Notes: generated from the letters alone by a model not told the origin. Positions 9,110-18,665 are shown, counted from the stretch's first letter. The stretch: 64,000 nt of DNA from Bacteroidales bacterium (GCA_029210585.1 JARGFP010000001.1:208050-272049); one strand, 5' to 3'. Made by a program: numbers and translations.

Positions 9110-9514
9110 TCAGTCATCGGTACCGCTCATTACCAGCTCTACATTCTTGATTCCTTTCAGTCCCTTGTATTTGCTGGCCAGCCTGATCAGCTTGTGTGCC
9201 TTGCCCCGCACCGTGATCACTTCCAGGCAATTGTGTTCGTCCAGGTGGATGTGCTGACCCGAAAGAATCAGGCAGTTGTAGTTATGCTGAATGGCATTGA
9301 CCTCCTTGTGCAATTCCATCTTGCTGTGGTCATATACCACCACAACGGCACCCGCAACCTGCTCGTCGCCGCTCCATTTCTGCTCCACAATATTCTTTTT
9401 GACCAGGTAGCTGATGGCCCTGGAACGGTTGGGAAAGTTTTCACGCTCCACCATCTGGTCAAGCTCTGTGAGTATCCCTTCCTCCAGGCTGACGCCAAAT
9501 CTTTTTAACGACAT
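9110..9514 (-). CDS. nikR: Nickel-responsive transcriptional regulator NikR
   Basis: A 134-aa protein with an N-terminal ribbon-helix-helix DNA-binding domain (residues 1-45, KRFGVSLEEGILTELDQMV and NRSRAISYLVKK) and a C-terminal ACT-like domain that tetramerises and binds nickel. The high-affinity Ni(II) ligands of E. coli NikR (H76, H87, H89, C95) match H77, H88, H90 and C96 here, in QHNYN, GQHIH and HNCLEV. The family represses nickel uptake genes when nickel is plentiful. It is the first gene of a unit with a TonB receptor, and the palindrome overlapping its promoter suggests autoregulation. All key residues are present, so the call is firm. Confidence 0.95.
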   Translation of the reverse strand: MSLKRFGVSLEEGILTELDQMVERENFPNRSRAISYLVKKNIVEQKWSGDEQVAGAVVVVYDHSKMELHKEVNAIQHNYNCLILSGQHIHLDEHNCLEVITVRGKAHKLIRLASKYKGLKGIKNVELVMSGTDD

Positions 9515-9572
9515 CGTGTTACGTTTAGTTTATTCGTGCTACGAATGTAGCAGAAATATCCGAAAAGTCAAA
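9515..9572 (-). promoter_or_regulatory. nikR promoter with overlapping palindrome (candidate NikR operator)
   Basis: On the minus strand TTTG (9572-9569), a 19-base spacer and TACATTCG (9549-9542) match the Bacteroidota promoter with one mismatch. A palindrome TGCTAC-N4-GTAGCA (9537-9552) covers the -7 box. A second related element, CGTGTTACG (9515-9523), lies as a direct repeat of CGTGCTACG (9535-9543) at a 20-base period. Both would be blocked by a bound repressor. The bases differ from the E. coli NikR site, so the factor is inferred from gene context. Confidence 0.5.
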
Positions 9573-9644
9573 AGATAAACGAACCATGGTGTGTTTCATG
9601 CGCCCGGTTAAAAACAAGGCTGCCGTGATTTCCCGGAAACAAAA

Positions 9645-9674
9645 CTGCCCGGCAGTATGAATTGTGCCGGGCAG
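9645..9674 (-). terminator. Intrinsic terminator after the S46 peptidase region
   Basis: Perfect 10-bp stem CTGCCCGGCA/TGCCGGGCAG with a 10-base loop; on the minus strand it is followed by TTTTGTTT. It closes the operon that ends with the broken peptidase gene at 9694. Confidence 0.75.
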
Positions 9675-9693
9675 AATACTACTCGGTGAATAC

Positions 9694-11904
9694 TTAATCC
9701 AATATTTCGACGGGTTCCCCGGCGGACACGCTTTCATGAGGTGTCTTTACACGAGGTGGTTCATCCCTGTCCGTTTTCACCAGTACCAGTTCGTCGATCA
9801 GGTAACCTGCACCGGCAAACCTGTCGATAACAAAGAGCACATAACGGATATCCACAGCGATATTGCGACACATATCCGGGTCATACATTTCGTCGCTCAT
9901 GGTGCCGTGCCAGTTCCTGTCGAAGTTGATCCCGATCAGTCTGCCATTGGCATCGATTACAGGACTGCCGGAGTTTCCGCCGGAAGTATGGTTGGAGGCT
10001 GTGAAACAGACCGGCATGGTACCGCTGACTCCATAAGGTCCGAAATCTTTTGTCTCGTACAGTTCTTCCAGCCTGTCCGGAATCATATAATCAGGCTGGC
10101 CAAGTTTGCTTTTCTCAATGACACCACTTAACGTGGTATGGTACTGATATTTCACTGCATCTTCGGGCTGGTATCCTTCCACTTCCCCGTAGGTGAGCCG
10201 CATCGTGAAGTTGGCATCAGGATAATGCCTGACCCCGGGCCGCATCTCAAAACGGGCCTGTACCCAGCGCTTATACAGATCATTCAGGTTTTCCCTGAAA
10301 ACCATCAGCTGGGGTCTGACTTCCATACCAAAGATCAGGCGGAACTGGTCCAGCGCCTCAACAAAAGGATCCTTTCCCAGCTTTTTCATCGCCTTACCCG
10401 GCTTCTTTTCATAGAGTTCCAGGAACTCCAGCACAGATTCCGGGGAGCGAAAGATGGTTTCTTCGTAGACCATTTCCGCGTATGCTTCGAAATCACCTTT
10501 GTATTTCCCTTCGACGATCTCAAATAAAGCCGGGTGATATGCTTCGGTACTCTTCTCATAATAATTCCTCATCATCGTCCCGAACATCTCCCGGTCGATG
10601 GGCAGGTAGAAATCCTTATAATACCCATTTACACGGGGCAGGATCAGTCCTGCGGGAACAGAATCAGTAACCGCCCCCTGGATATTCGAAGCGATACGCA
10701 TCATCTCAACGGCGAATACAGCCTCCCCCATCAGGTCGTTGATCACCTCCAGTTCTTCCGTTTCCGAATAAATTTCTTCAAACCCCTGCAGCAAGGTTCC
10801 TTACTTTTCCATACGCTCAGCAGAGGCGGTCACCCATTCGTTAAACTCTTTCTCGAATGCGACCTTTTTTTCCACAGCATTCAACCGCTCCAGTCCCTTG
10901 ATGGCACCCTGCCATTTCTTCCAGGCATTGCTAACTCCGCAGTACTTGGATGCATACTGGATGCACACTTCATCGGACTGCTTCATATACTTGTCCATAA
11001 TCTCCATTCTTTGTGTCCGCAGATCAACACGCAGGGGCATGCTTGTCTCTGCAAGGAACTGAAGGGCACGGGAATAAAGGAATTGCTAGGTGGACCCGGG
11101 ATATCCGAGTATCATGGTAAAATCGCCTTTTTCCACGCCATCCATGGAGATCTCAAAAAACTTCCGGGGGGTATAGGGAACATTGTCGGGGCTGTATGCT
11201 GCCGGTGCATTGTCTTTATCTGCGTACACCCTGAACAATGAAAAGTCCCCGGTATGCCTTGGCCACATCCAGTTGTCATTGTCCTCCCCGAAATTCCCGA
11301 TGGAGCTTGGGGGCGCCCCCACAAGCCTTACATCGTTGTAACGTTCGTACACAAACAGGAAGAACTGGTTGCCGTAGAACATGGGAGTGATGCGGGCTTC
11401 GTATGTATCCTCCTCCTTCGCCTCCCCTGTGATGGCTCCTATATTGGAAGCCATGATCACATTCTTTTCATTTTCTGAAGCCGCCGCCCGGGTACCTTCC
11501 AGCACGCGTTCCGTGACATCCTCCATATACCGGAGGAACTGCACTGACAATCCCCGGTTCGGGAGCTCTTCCTCCCTGCTCATTGCCCAGAATCCATCCG
11601 TGAGATAATCATTTTCCACGGAAGAATGCCGCTGGATATTCCCATAACCACAGTGGTGGTTGGTGAGCAGCAGTCCGTCGGCTGAGATCATCTCACCCGT
11701 GCAACCACCACCAAAGATGACCACGGCATCTTTCAGGCATGCCTCGTTAACACTGTAGATATCCTCTGCTGTGAGCCGGAATCCCCTCGACTGCATGTCT
11801 TCTATGGTATATCCCTCCAGCATGGAAAGCAGCCACATTCCCTCATCTGCTTTTGCTGTGAACGAGAGGGTTACAATCAGTATTCCTAAAAAGTAATGTT
11901 TCAT
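9694..11904 (-). pseudogene. S46-family dipeptidyl-peptidase (DPP11-like), interrupted by two in-frame stop codons
   Basis: Three open stretches lie in one frame and together cover a normal-length (about 735 codons) S46 peptidase. Only two codons spoil it: TAG at codon 273 (11088-11086), right after GYPGST, and TAA at codon 368 (10803-10801), between SAERMEK and GTLLQG. The chymotrypsin-fold catalytic residues are all present: His in LLTNHHCGYG (83/84), Asp in PRHTGDFSLF (220) and Ser in GGNSGSP (645). The residue 18 after the serine is Arg (FDR), which marks DPP11-type (Asp/Glu-specific) enzymes rather than DPP7 (Gly). The signal peptide MKHYFLGILIVTLSFTAKAD indicates export. There is no frameshift, so the gene looks freshly inactivated, or the stops are sequence errors. 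It is the last gene of the operon, 13 bases after maf. Confidence 0.85.
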
Positions 11905-11917
11905 TTGTTGAAATATA

Positions 11918-12508
11918 TTATGTTAAAAATGCCTCCAATTCCCGGTAGAGCTTATGCACAGGCAATCCCATTACATTGAAATAGCTGCCCCTGATCTCTT
12001 CCACGCCTATGTACCCGATCCATTCCTGTATTCCGTATGCACCGGCCTTGTCAAAGGGTTGGTAGTGCTGAATATAATAATTTATCTCCTCTTCTGAAAG
12101 TGAACCAAACCTGACTTCGGTTGCTGCAACAAAAACAGTGCGTTTTGCTGCCGACCTGAGGCAGACCCCTGTATAGACATGGTGGCTCTTTCCGGAAATC
12201 ATCCGCAGCGTGGTCCTTGCATCTTCGCCATCGACCGGCTTTTCAAGTATCCGTGTTCCCTGGCAGACAACCGTGTCGGCTGTGATCAGGATATCGCGTG
12301 CACCTAACACCCAGGGATATGCTTCAGATTTCTTCACCGCGAGATACCCGGGAATCTGTTTTCCTGACAATGCATCCGGATAGGTTTCCTCCACCTCCAG
12401 GTCCGCAACCAGCTGGAAGGTAAATCCCGCGGATCCAAGCAGTTCCTGTCTTCGTGGTGATCCTGATGCCAGGATAATTGAATATTCCCTGATCCTTTCC
12501 AGTAACAT
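11918..12508 (-). CDS. maf: Maf-like nucleoside-triphosphate pyrophosphatase
   Basis: A 196-aa protein with the Maf signature ASGSPRRQELL near residue 15, the LITADTVV motif near 75 and KPVDGEDARTTLRMISGKSHHVYTGV after it. Maf proteins hydrolyse non-canonical or modified NTPs such as dTTP/UTP analogues in the cytoplasm and act as a house-cleaning pyrophosphatase. The ATG directly abuts the UbiA stop codon, so translation is probably coupled. Length and motifs are normal for the family. Confidence 0.92.
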   Translation of the reverse strand: MLLERIREYSIILASGSPRRQELLGSAGFTFQLVADLEVEETYPDALSGKQIPGYLAVKKSEAYPWVLGARDILITADTVVCQGTRILEKPVDGEDARTTLRMISGKSHHVYTGVCLRSAAKRTVFVAATEVRFGSLSEEEINYYIQHYQPFDKAGAYGIQEWIGYIGVEEIRGSYFNVMGLPVHKLYRELEAFLT

Positions 12509-13477
12509 TTATATCCAGAACTTTATAAGATAATATACCACAGCTGAATACATGACGCCAAACAGCATGATCAGTTTGATCAGTACACTGGCCCTGTGGT
12601 AATCAGCCTTATCCCTGGCGATAAGGATCAAGGTAAGTAAAATAATAAAAGGTATGACCAAGAATGCTGCAAAATAGGTCAGCGAGATATAATCGGTCTG
12701 CGCTGCGGAAAACATAATGAATTTCACCAGGATAAAGACCAGGAGGAACACCGTTCCTGTGATTAATACTGCCAGGATCGCCTTTGTAAGCGGGATGCGT
12801 GCAACGATGGGCAGTGTTTTCATTCCATATGCTGCATCACCTTCAAAATCCTCTGTATCCTTAATGATTTCCCTGATCAGCGTGGTAAGAAAAGCAAAAA
12901 TGCTGAATCCGGCCACCCAGATAAAAATATAGTTGAAGCTGCTGTTGTACTGCAGCATGATGGCACCGTACTCCTTGTTCAGCATGGGTATTTCGAACAG
13001 GACCACGATAAGGGGAACCATGGCTGTAAGAAAAGCCACTGTGAGATTGCCCACCAGGAATTGCCGCTTATAATTGGTGGAATAGAACCAGAGCAGGCCG
13101 GCGGTAAGGAAGAAAATGAAGCTCACGGAAACAACACCGATATGAATACTCAGGTAGATCCCGATCCCCACGCCGATCAGATTAAAGATGGTATGCATGG
13201 TCATCGCCGTTCTCCTGTTCACTGAAATCCCCACCACCACTTTATCAGGCTTGTTGATCCTGTCTGTGCGGGTATCAAAATAATCGTTGATGATATAGCC
13301 TGCAGCAGCAATGAATAGGGTGGCCATTACAAGCAGGAAGAAATGCAGGTTGCTGAACTGGAGCGAAAAACTGGCTGTTGGCAGCAGGGGTTCCATGATC
13401 AGGTACCGCATTGCATATTGCGTGAATGCAATGATCAGCAGGTTCGGCAACCGTATGAGGTCAATAATCTTTTTCAT
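12509..13477 (-). CDS. UbiA-family prenyltransferase (geranylgeranylglycerol-phosphate synthase-like)
   Basis: A 322-aa integral membrane protein with about eight or nine helices. The first Asp-rich motif is NDYFDTRTDRINKP (about residues 64-77) and the second is IKDTEDFEGDAAYGMKTLPI near residue 210; both bind the magnesium-diphosphate of the prenyl donor. The family attaches prenyl chains to acceptors such as menaquinone precursors, haem or glycerol-phosphate lipids. The operon of KdsC-like phosphatase, UbiA and Maf is common in Bacteroidota, where this UbiA type is usually annotated as geranylgeranylglycerol-phosphate geranylgeranyltransferase; the acceptor is not proved by sequence. It could also be a quinone enzyme. 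Confidence 0.85.
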   Translation of the reverse strand: MKKIIDLIRLPNLLIIAFTQYAMRYLIMEPLLPTASFSLQFSNLHFFLLVMATLFIAAAGYIINDYFDTRTDRINKPDKVVVGISVNRRTAMTMHTIFNLIGVGIGIYLSIHIGVVSVSFIFFLTAGLLWFYSTNYKRQFLVGNLTVAFLTAMVPLIVVLFEIPMLNKEYGAIMLQYNSSFNYIFIWVAGFSIFAFLTTLIREIIKDTEDFEGDAAYGMKTLPIVARIPLTKAILAVLITGTVFLLVFILVKFIMFSAAQTDYISLTYFAAFLVIPFIILLTLILIARDKADYHRASVLIKLIMLFGVMYSAVVYYLIKFWI

Positions 13478-13486
13478 CTCTTCATT

Positions 13487-14014
13487 TTACCAGGTAAATG
13501 CTTCCCCGTCCATCCATCTTCCGTGCAACCTGAGCACCTGCTCAATGATGTCGCGCACACACCCTTCCCCTCCCCTGATGTGGGAGATATATACTGAAAG
13601 GGATTTGATCTCTTCGACGGCATCCGCAGGACAACATGCCACACCGCAGGCATGCATCACCTCGTAGTCGGGCAGGTCATCTCCCATAAAGAGAATTTCA
13701 CCGGGTTCCAGTCCGTATTTGTTCCTGAATTCATTAAAATCCTTCATTTTATCGGAAGCGCCCAGGTAGATATCTTCGATGCCAAGGTTGGCAAACCGGT
13801 GTCCCACCATTTCGGATCTTCCCCCTGTGATAATTGCAATGGGGTATCCTCGCTTAATGGCATACTGGAGGGCATAACCGTCCTTTGTATTCATTGTACG
13901 CAATAATTCTCCTTCCGGGGAAAGGTAGACCTTCGGGCTGCTCAGCACACCATCCACGTCGAATGCAAATGCCCGGATCTTTTCCAGGTCTTCCTTAAAA
14001 TTCTGTTTACTCAT
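13487..14014 (-). CDS. KdsC-like HAD phosphatase (3-deoxy-D-manno-octulosonate 8-phosphate phosphatase family)
   Basis: A 175-aa protein made of the HAD core alone, without a cap domain, like KdsC tetramers. Motif I is [10 protein letters not shown] (residues 16-25), motif II is AIITGG near residue 61, the lysine motif is SDKMKDF and motif IV is [10 protein letters not shown]. KdsC removes the phosphate from KDO-8-phosphate on the way to lipopolysaccharide. The start overlaps the end of the upstream DUF2520 gene by 8 bases, so the two are translationally coupled. Other capless HAD phosphatases cannot be excluded by sequence. Confidence 0.85.
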   Translation of the reverse strand: MSKQNFKEDLEKIRAFAFDVDGVLSSPKVYLSPEGELLRTMNTKDGYALQYAIKRGYPIAIITGGRSEMVGHRFANLGIEDIYLGASDKMKDFNEFRNKYGLEPGEILFMGDDLPDYEVMHACGVACCPADAVEEIKSLSVYISHIRGGEGCVRDIIEQVLRLHGRWMDGEAFTW

Positions 14015-14837
14015 TTGTCTCTTTTCTGTAACGCATAATACTTTCTGTCAGCAGCCTGTAAATTTCCTGCTCCTCCGGCAGATTGCCCAGTGCCTCCAAA
14101 TGTTTTTCAATTGTTGTGAGGTCATTCCGCACGGCAGGACCTGTCTGGGCATCCACCGGTGATTTTTCGCTGAGCTTCCGTGTCGTTTCCCCGATGAGTG
14201 GCAGCAGGAGGTCAAATGCAAGTCCGTTCTGCTGCATGAGCCGGTCGGCGATGGCCGAAAGGTGGTTGCTGAAATTACAGGCAAATACCGCGGATACATG
14301 GATTTGCCTGCGTTGTTCTGAATTGACCTGGTGCACCTCACGGGATATTTTTCCAGCCAGATGTTCCAGGCGCAATGTAACTTTTTCCGCGGAGCCCTCC
14401 ACGAGGAACGGGATCCCGCTATATGCCATTTCAACTCCCCTGGTGAACGTCTGCAGCGGGTAAAGCACACCGGTTGGATTTTTGTCAGCAGGCAGCACCC
14501 CGATACCTGTACTTCCCGAGGTATGGACAACGAGCGGGCCCTTTCCGGCATATGCTTCCTGCACCCCGTGCAGTACATCGTCGCCTACACACAACAGGTA
14601 CATATCCGGTTGCTCCTGCACATTGGCGGGATCATCAAGGGGAATAGCAGAAACGTCTTTTGACAGTTCGGCTGCACGCTGCATGGAGCGGGAAATGATA
14701 CAGGTGATGTCCATACCGGAGCGGTACATTGCGCGGGCGAGATGCCAGGCAATGTTCCCGGTGCCGACGATGGCCACCTTATGTATTTCTTCCGGGTCCT
14801 GCACGCCCAAAGGTAATTTATCGTGCAGAAAAAACAA
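14007..14837 (-). CDS. Rossmann-fold oxidoreductase-like protein with DUF2520 domain
   Basis: A 276-aa protein. The N-terminal Rossmann domain has [18 protein letters not shown] (about residues 20-37), a dinucleotide-binding loop of the F420/NADP oxidoreductase type. The C-terminal half (about 140-265) is helical, with [20 protein letters not shown] and [12 protein letters not shown], matching the DUF2520 family found beside ketopantoate-reductase-like proteins. Substrate and reaction are unknown. It is the first gene of the operon running to Maf and the peptidase. A GTG at 14804 is an alternative start, closer to the Rossmann motif. Confidence 0.8.
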   Translation of the reverse strand: MFFLHDKLPLGVQDPEEIHKVAIVGTGNIAWHLARAMYRSGMDITCIISRSMQRAAELSKDVSAIPLDDPANVQEQPDMYLLCVGDDVLHGVQEAYAGKGPLVVHTSGSTGIGVLPADKNPTGVLYPLQTFTRGVEMAYSGIPFLVEGSAEKVTLRLEHLAGKISREVHQVNSEQRRQIHVSAVFACNFSNHLSAIADRLMQQNGLAFDLLLPLIGETTRKLSEKSPVDAQTGPAVRNDLTTIEKHLEALGNLPEEQEIYRLLTESIMRYRKETNE

Positions 14838-14912
14838 AGCGATTGGCTTGCCGGACCGGGAAATGTTGGATTCCTTCAGAAAAACGGGACACCGTTCTGA
14901 TCACCAAAGACC

Positions 14913-16631
14913 CTAAACGTAGCGGAAGATACCCAGGTCTTTCAGCTCGCTGCTGGTAATATAGTCTGCCTTCTGGGCATTTTCTGATTTACCGCGCTTG
15001 ATGAATATCTCGGCAGAGGTTTCAAACGCATCATTCTTTGCGCTGTCGTGGAGCAGCAGGTATCCCATGATGATGTTTCCTGCCATTTCCACGAGTCTCC
15101 TGGCATGGAAATCGAGAAATTCATTGTCCTCCTGTTCGATCACCCACCTGGATACCTTCTCGTATTCATTGGTCATACCTACCAGGTATTTTTTCAGGTA
15201 CTCCAGTTCGGGTGTCATCTTCACTTCTTCAAACTCCCTGATCCTATTCAGGAATCCACCGGCAGTGACACCGCGAATAGCGGCAACCACCTGCAGCTGG
15301 GAAGTCCCTTCGTAGATCGTGGTGATCCGTGCATCCCTGTAGATGCGTTCAATAGGGAAATCCTTCATGAATCCTGCGCCACCGTGGATCTGCAGACTGT
15401 CGTAGGCAATCTGGTTGCTGTATTCACTGGAAACCAGTTTCAGCAACGGGGTAAATATGTCGGCCAGTCGCTGGTACCGTTTGGCTTCCTGGCGCTCGTC
15501 CTTATCAAGCTGCCGGGTTTCTGATGCAAACTGGTAGTTCTTATAGATATCCACATACCGGGCTGTCTCATAGAGCAGGGTCCGGATCGCCTGTGTCCGC
15601 ACCTTCATACTGGTGAGCATTTCATATACCGCCGGGAACTGGATGATTGCCTTACCGAACTGCACGCGCTCATTGGCATATTTCAGGGCTTCCCGGTAGG
15701 CAGCTTCTGCGAGTCCCACCGACTGGGCACCGATGCCGAGACGGGCGGAATTCATCAGGGCCATCACATATTTGATCAGACCAAGTTTCCTGTCACCCAC
15801 CAGTTTGGCAGGTGCATTGGTAAAGACCATTTCGCAAGTGGGAGATCCCTTGATTCCCAGCTTGTTCTCGATCCTGCGGATCTTTACGGCTGCATCCTTG
15901 CGGTCATAAACGAACAGCGACAATCCGCGTCCGTCAGAAGTGCCGGCCTCGGAGCGGGCGAGTACCAGGGCAATATCTGCGTCACCGTTGGTGATAAACC
16001 GCTTCACCCCGTTCAGGTAATAGAGGTCCTTTTCCGGATCGTAATCGGCACTGATCTGACCTTTCAGCTGCACAGCCTGCAGGTCTGAACCTGCATCGGG
16101 TTCGGTGAGGACCATTGCAGCAGTGGCTCCCTTGTTGAACCTGGGGAGAAATTCCTGCTTGATCTCTTCGCTGGCAAATTCGTGGATGGTCTCGGCGCAG
16201 TCCTGGAGTCCCCAGATATTTGCAAAGCCGGCGTCGGCCCTGGAAACGATTTCTGCAGCCATCACGTAGGGCACGATAGGGAAATTCAGCCCGCCATATT
16301 TGCGTGGCAACGACATCCCGATCAGTCCTGCTTTGGTCAGCACATCATGATTTTCCTGGGTTCCTCTTGCATATTTCACCTCATTGTTCTCCAGCTGGGG
16401 TCCTTCTTTGTCCACAGATTCTGCATTGGGCTCGATTACTTCACCACTGATCTCCCCCACGATTTCCAGGATTTTGTCATAGCTGTCGATTGCGTCTTCA
16501 AAGTCAATAGGAGCAAAATCAAACGCTTTGGATTCTTCGTAGTTGTTCTCCTTCAGGGCCACGATCTGTTCCATCAGCGGATGGTTCAGATGAAACCTGA
16601 GGTCCTCGTTATCGGTATAAAAATTTTCCAT
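14913..16631 (-). CDS. Acyl-CoA dehydrogenase family protein
   Basis: A 572-aa flavoprotein with the three-part acyl-CoA dehydrogenase fold: an N-terminal helical domain, a beta domain near residues 165-290 (AAMVLTEPDAGSDLQAVQLK and KRFITNGDADIALVLARSE), and a C-terminal helical domain containing IYRDARITTIYEGTSQLQV. The Glu in YEGTS matches the catalytic base of medium-chain dehydrogenase. A C-terminal extension of over 100 residues makes it longer than classic 380-aa enzymes, as in many Bacteroidota homologues. It oxidises acyl-CoA to enoyl-CoA and hands electrons to ETF, whose two subunits are encoded immediately upstream (25 bases from etfA). Chain-length preference is unknown. Confidence 0.9.
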   Translation of the reverse strand: MENFYTDNEDLRFHLNHPLMEQIVALKENNYEESKAFDFAPIDFEDAIDSYDKILEIVGEISGEVIEPNAESVDKEGPQLENNEVKYARGTQENHDVLTKAGLIGMSLPRKYGGLNFPIVPYVMAAEIVSRADAGFANIWGLQDCAETIHEFASEEIKQEFLPRFNKGATAAMVLTEPDAGSDLQAVQLKGQISADYDPEKDLYYLNGVKRFITNGDADIALVLARSEAGTSDGRGLSLFVYDRKDAAVKIRRIENKLGIKGSPTCEMVFTNAPAKLVGDRKLGLIKYVMALMNSARLGIGAQSVGLAEAAYREALKYANERVQFGKAIIQFPAVYEMLTSMKVRTQAIRTLLYETARYVDIYKNYQFASETRQLDKDERQEAKRYQRLADIFTPLLKLVSSEYSNQIAYDSLQIHGGAGFMKDFPIERIYRDARITTIYEGTSQLQVVAAIRGVTAGGFLNRIREFEEVKMTPELEYLKKYLVGMTNEYEKVSRWVIEQEDNEFLDFHARRLVEMAGNIIMGYLLLHDSAKNDAFETSAEIFIKRGKSENAQKADYITSSELKDLGIFRYV

Positions 16632-16655
16632 GATCTTTCCGTTTAAGTTTTGTTC

Positions 16656-17675
16656 CTACTTGGAATTCTTTTTATAATACTTGATGAGCTTGGGCACCAC
16701 CTCTGAGAAATCTCCCGTAATGACATAGTCAGCAATGGAATTGATTGGTGCATTGGGATCGGTATTGATGGAGATGATCATAGAAGATTCCATCATTCCT
16801 GCCCTGTGCTGGATCTGTCCGGAGATGCCGCAAGCAATGTAGAGTTTCGGCCGAACGGTGACACCGGTCTGACCGATCTGCCTGTCATGGTCGATATACC
16901 CCGCATCCACGGCTGCACGGGTGCCTCCCACTTCAGCCCCCAGCACATCCGCCAATTTGAAGAGGTGCTCAAAATTCTCCCTGGACCCAACGCCATAACC
17001 ACCGGCAACGATGATCTGGGCACCTTTGATGTTTACTTTCTTCTCCTCCACCTGCCGGTCGATGATTTCCACTACGAAATCATCCTTTCCGGCGATTTCC
17101 TCCACGTTCCAGTTTTTGGTCTTTCCTTTCAGCGGGGTGTCCAGTTCCTCCCGTTTCATCACGCCTTCGCGCACCGTGGCCAGCTGCGGACGTGTATCAG
17201 GATTGATAATGGTGGCGACGATGTTCCCTCCGAAAGCCGGCCTGATCTGGTAAAGCAGGTTCTCGTATTTCGTATCGGTCTTTTTTTCATAGTGTTCACC
17301 GATCTCCAGGCTGGTACAATCTGCTGTAAGTCCGGATTTCAGTTTGGAAGCAACCCTTGGTGCCAGGTCACGCCCCACTGTTGTGGCACCGAAGATCCCG
17401 ATCTGGGGCTGCTCCGCTTCCATGATCCTGCAGACAATACTGGTATGCGGAAGGGTCTGGTAAAACTCCAGCCTTTTGTCCTCAGCCTTGTGTACCACCT
17501 GCGCCCCATGGGCATACAGCTGTTTTTCCAGCCCTTTGAGGTCATTTCCGATCAGAATTCCTTCTACCTGCACCTTCAGTTGATTCGCAAGGCTGCGGGC
17601 CTTGGTAACCAGTTCAAGACTAACTTCAGCAACGGAATTTCCGTTGGTTTCGCAATACACGATAATATTATTCAC
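16656..17675 (-). CDS. etfA: Electron transfer flavoprotein, alpha subunit
   Basis: A 339-aa protein that starts with GTG. The N-terminal half has the ETF-type nucleotide-binding fold. The C-terminal FAD domain holds IIVAGGYGVGSRENFEHLFK, VGGTRAAVDAGYIDHDRQIG, QTGVTVRPKLYIACGISGQI and NTDPNAPINSIADYVITGD, the typical alpha-subunit FAD motifs. ETF accepts electrons from acyl-CoA dehydrogenases and passes them to a membrane quinone reductase or, in bifurcating types, to ferredoxin. The gene lies between etfB (22 bases upstream) and the dehydrogenase. Whether this ETF bifurcates cannot be decided by eye. Confidence 0.95.
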   Translation of the reverse strand: MNNIIVYCETNGNSVAEVSLELVTKARSLANQLKVQVEGILIGNDLKGLEKQLYAHGAQVVHKAEDKRLEFYQTLPHTSIVCRIMEAEQPQIGIFGATTVGRDLAPRVASKLKSGLTADCTSLEIGEHYEKKTDTKYENLLYQIRPAFGGNIVATIINPDTRPQLATVREGVMKREELDTPLKGKTKNWNVEEIAGKDDFVVEIIDRQVEEKKVNIKGAQIIVAGGYGVGSRENFEHLFKLADVLGAEVGGTRAAVDAGYIDHDRQIGQTGVTVRPKLYIACGISGQIQHRAGMMESSMIISINTDPNAPINSIADYVITGDFSEVVPKLIKYYKKNSK

Positions 17676-17697
17676 GACGATGGGTTTTTGGATGCGA

Positions 17698-18570
17698 TTA
17701 ACCGATGGTATGGTTCTCGATCAGTTCAACAATCAAATCTTCAATCTCTTTGTCATCCGCGCTGATGACCTTGGCCTCCTTGGCCTTGAAAACCACGTTC
17801 TCGATCTTCTTTACCTTGGTGGGAGAGCCGGAAAGTCCAAGGGCCTCATTGTCGGCTCCGATATCATCCACACCCATCTCCCGTATTTTAAGGTACGGCC
17901 GGTCCTGGAACATCCTGGTATAATCCTCGCTCGCATCCTGCAGTTCGGTGAGCGTACGTGCATGCTTGTATTTCATTACATTTTTCGCGATCCGAGGCCT
18001 GCAATCCGGCGCAGAGCTGTGCACGGTCAGCAGGACGGGGAACGGTGTCTTCACGATCTCAAATCCATTGTCGAGCCTGCGCCGGATGGTCATTGACTTC
18101 GCATCTATCTTTTCAATATTCTCAACGTAGGTTACCTGCGGGATATTCAGTTTCTCGGCCACCTGGGGTCCCACCTGTGCAGTGTCACCGTCAATCGCCT
18201 GCCGGCCGGCAACAACGATATCATATTCCATCTTGCCTATCGCGGTGGCTATGGCGTAGGAGGTAGCCAGTGTATCCGAACCGGCAAATTTCCGGTCGGT
18301 CAGCAATACGCCATCATCTGCACCCCTGTAAAATCCTTCGCGGATGATTTCAGCAGCCCTTCCCGGTCCCATGGTCAGCAGCGATACCTCGGAACCCGGC
18401 ACCATATCCTTGATGGAGAGTGCCTGTTCGAGCGCATTGAGGTCTTCGGGATTGAAAATGGCCTCCAGTGCGGCCCGGTTTACGGTTCCATCTGCCTTCA
18501 TGGCGTCTTTTCCGACATTGCGTGTATCGGGAACCTGTTTTGCTAATACAATGATTTTTAGAGATTTCAT
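17698..18570 (-). CDS. etfB: Electron transfer flavoprotein, beta subunit
   Basis: A 290-aa protein with the beta-subunit signatures IIVLAKQVPDTRNVG at the start, NPEDLNALEQAL near residue 42, VSLLTMGPGRAAEIIREGFY, and GRQAIDGDTAQVGPQVAEKL near residue 122, which binds AMP or a second FAD. It pairs with EtfA to form the soluble ETF heterodimer. It is the first gene of the etfB-etfA-acyl-CoA dehydrogenase operon and has its own promoter just upstream, after the terminator of the rpoC operon. Confidence 0.95.
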   Translation of the reverse strand: MKSLKIIVLAKQVPDTRNVGKDAMKADGTVNRAALEAIFNPEDLNALEQALSIKDMVPGSEVSLLTMGPGRAAEIIREGFYRGADDGVLLTDRKFAGSDTLATSYAIATAIGKMEYDIVVAGRQAIDGDTAQVGPQVAEKLNIPQVTYVENIEKIDAKSMTIRRRLDNGFEIVKTPFPVLLTVHSSAPDCRPRIAKNVMKYKHARTLTELQDASEDYTRMFQDRPYLKIREMGVDDIGADNEALGLSGSPTKVKKIENVVFKAKEAKVISADDKEIEDLIVELIENHTIG

Positions 18571-18607
18571 TAATTGAGTTTGGTTATCGATCGTTGTACA
18601 TGGTGGG

Positions 18608-18638
18608 CAAAATTAATAGTTTTTCCCTATTGAGCAAG
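18608..18638 (-). promoter_or_regulatory. Promoter of the etfBA operon
   Basis: On the minus strand CTTG (18638-18635), an exact 19-base spacer and TAATTTTG (18615-18608). The -7 box is a perfect TAnnTTTG and the -33 box has one mismatch. The predicted start lies about 30 bases before the etfB ATG. Confidence 0.6.
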
Positions 18639-18665
18639 ATGCTTATTCTGTTTTGTTCGAAAAAA

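Noticed and set aside
9694-11904. Stop-codon recoding as explanation for the interrupted peptidase.
   Set aside because: One stop is TAG and the other TAA, while many neighbouring genes end normally in both; no recoding signal seen.
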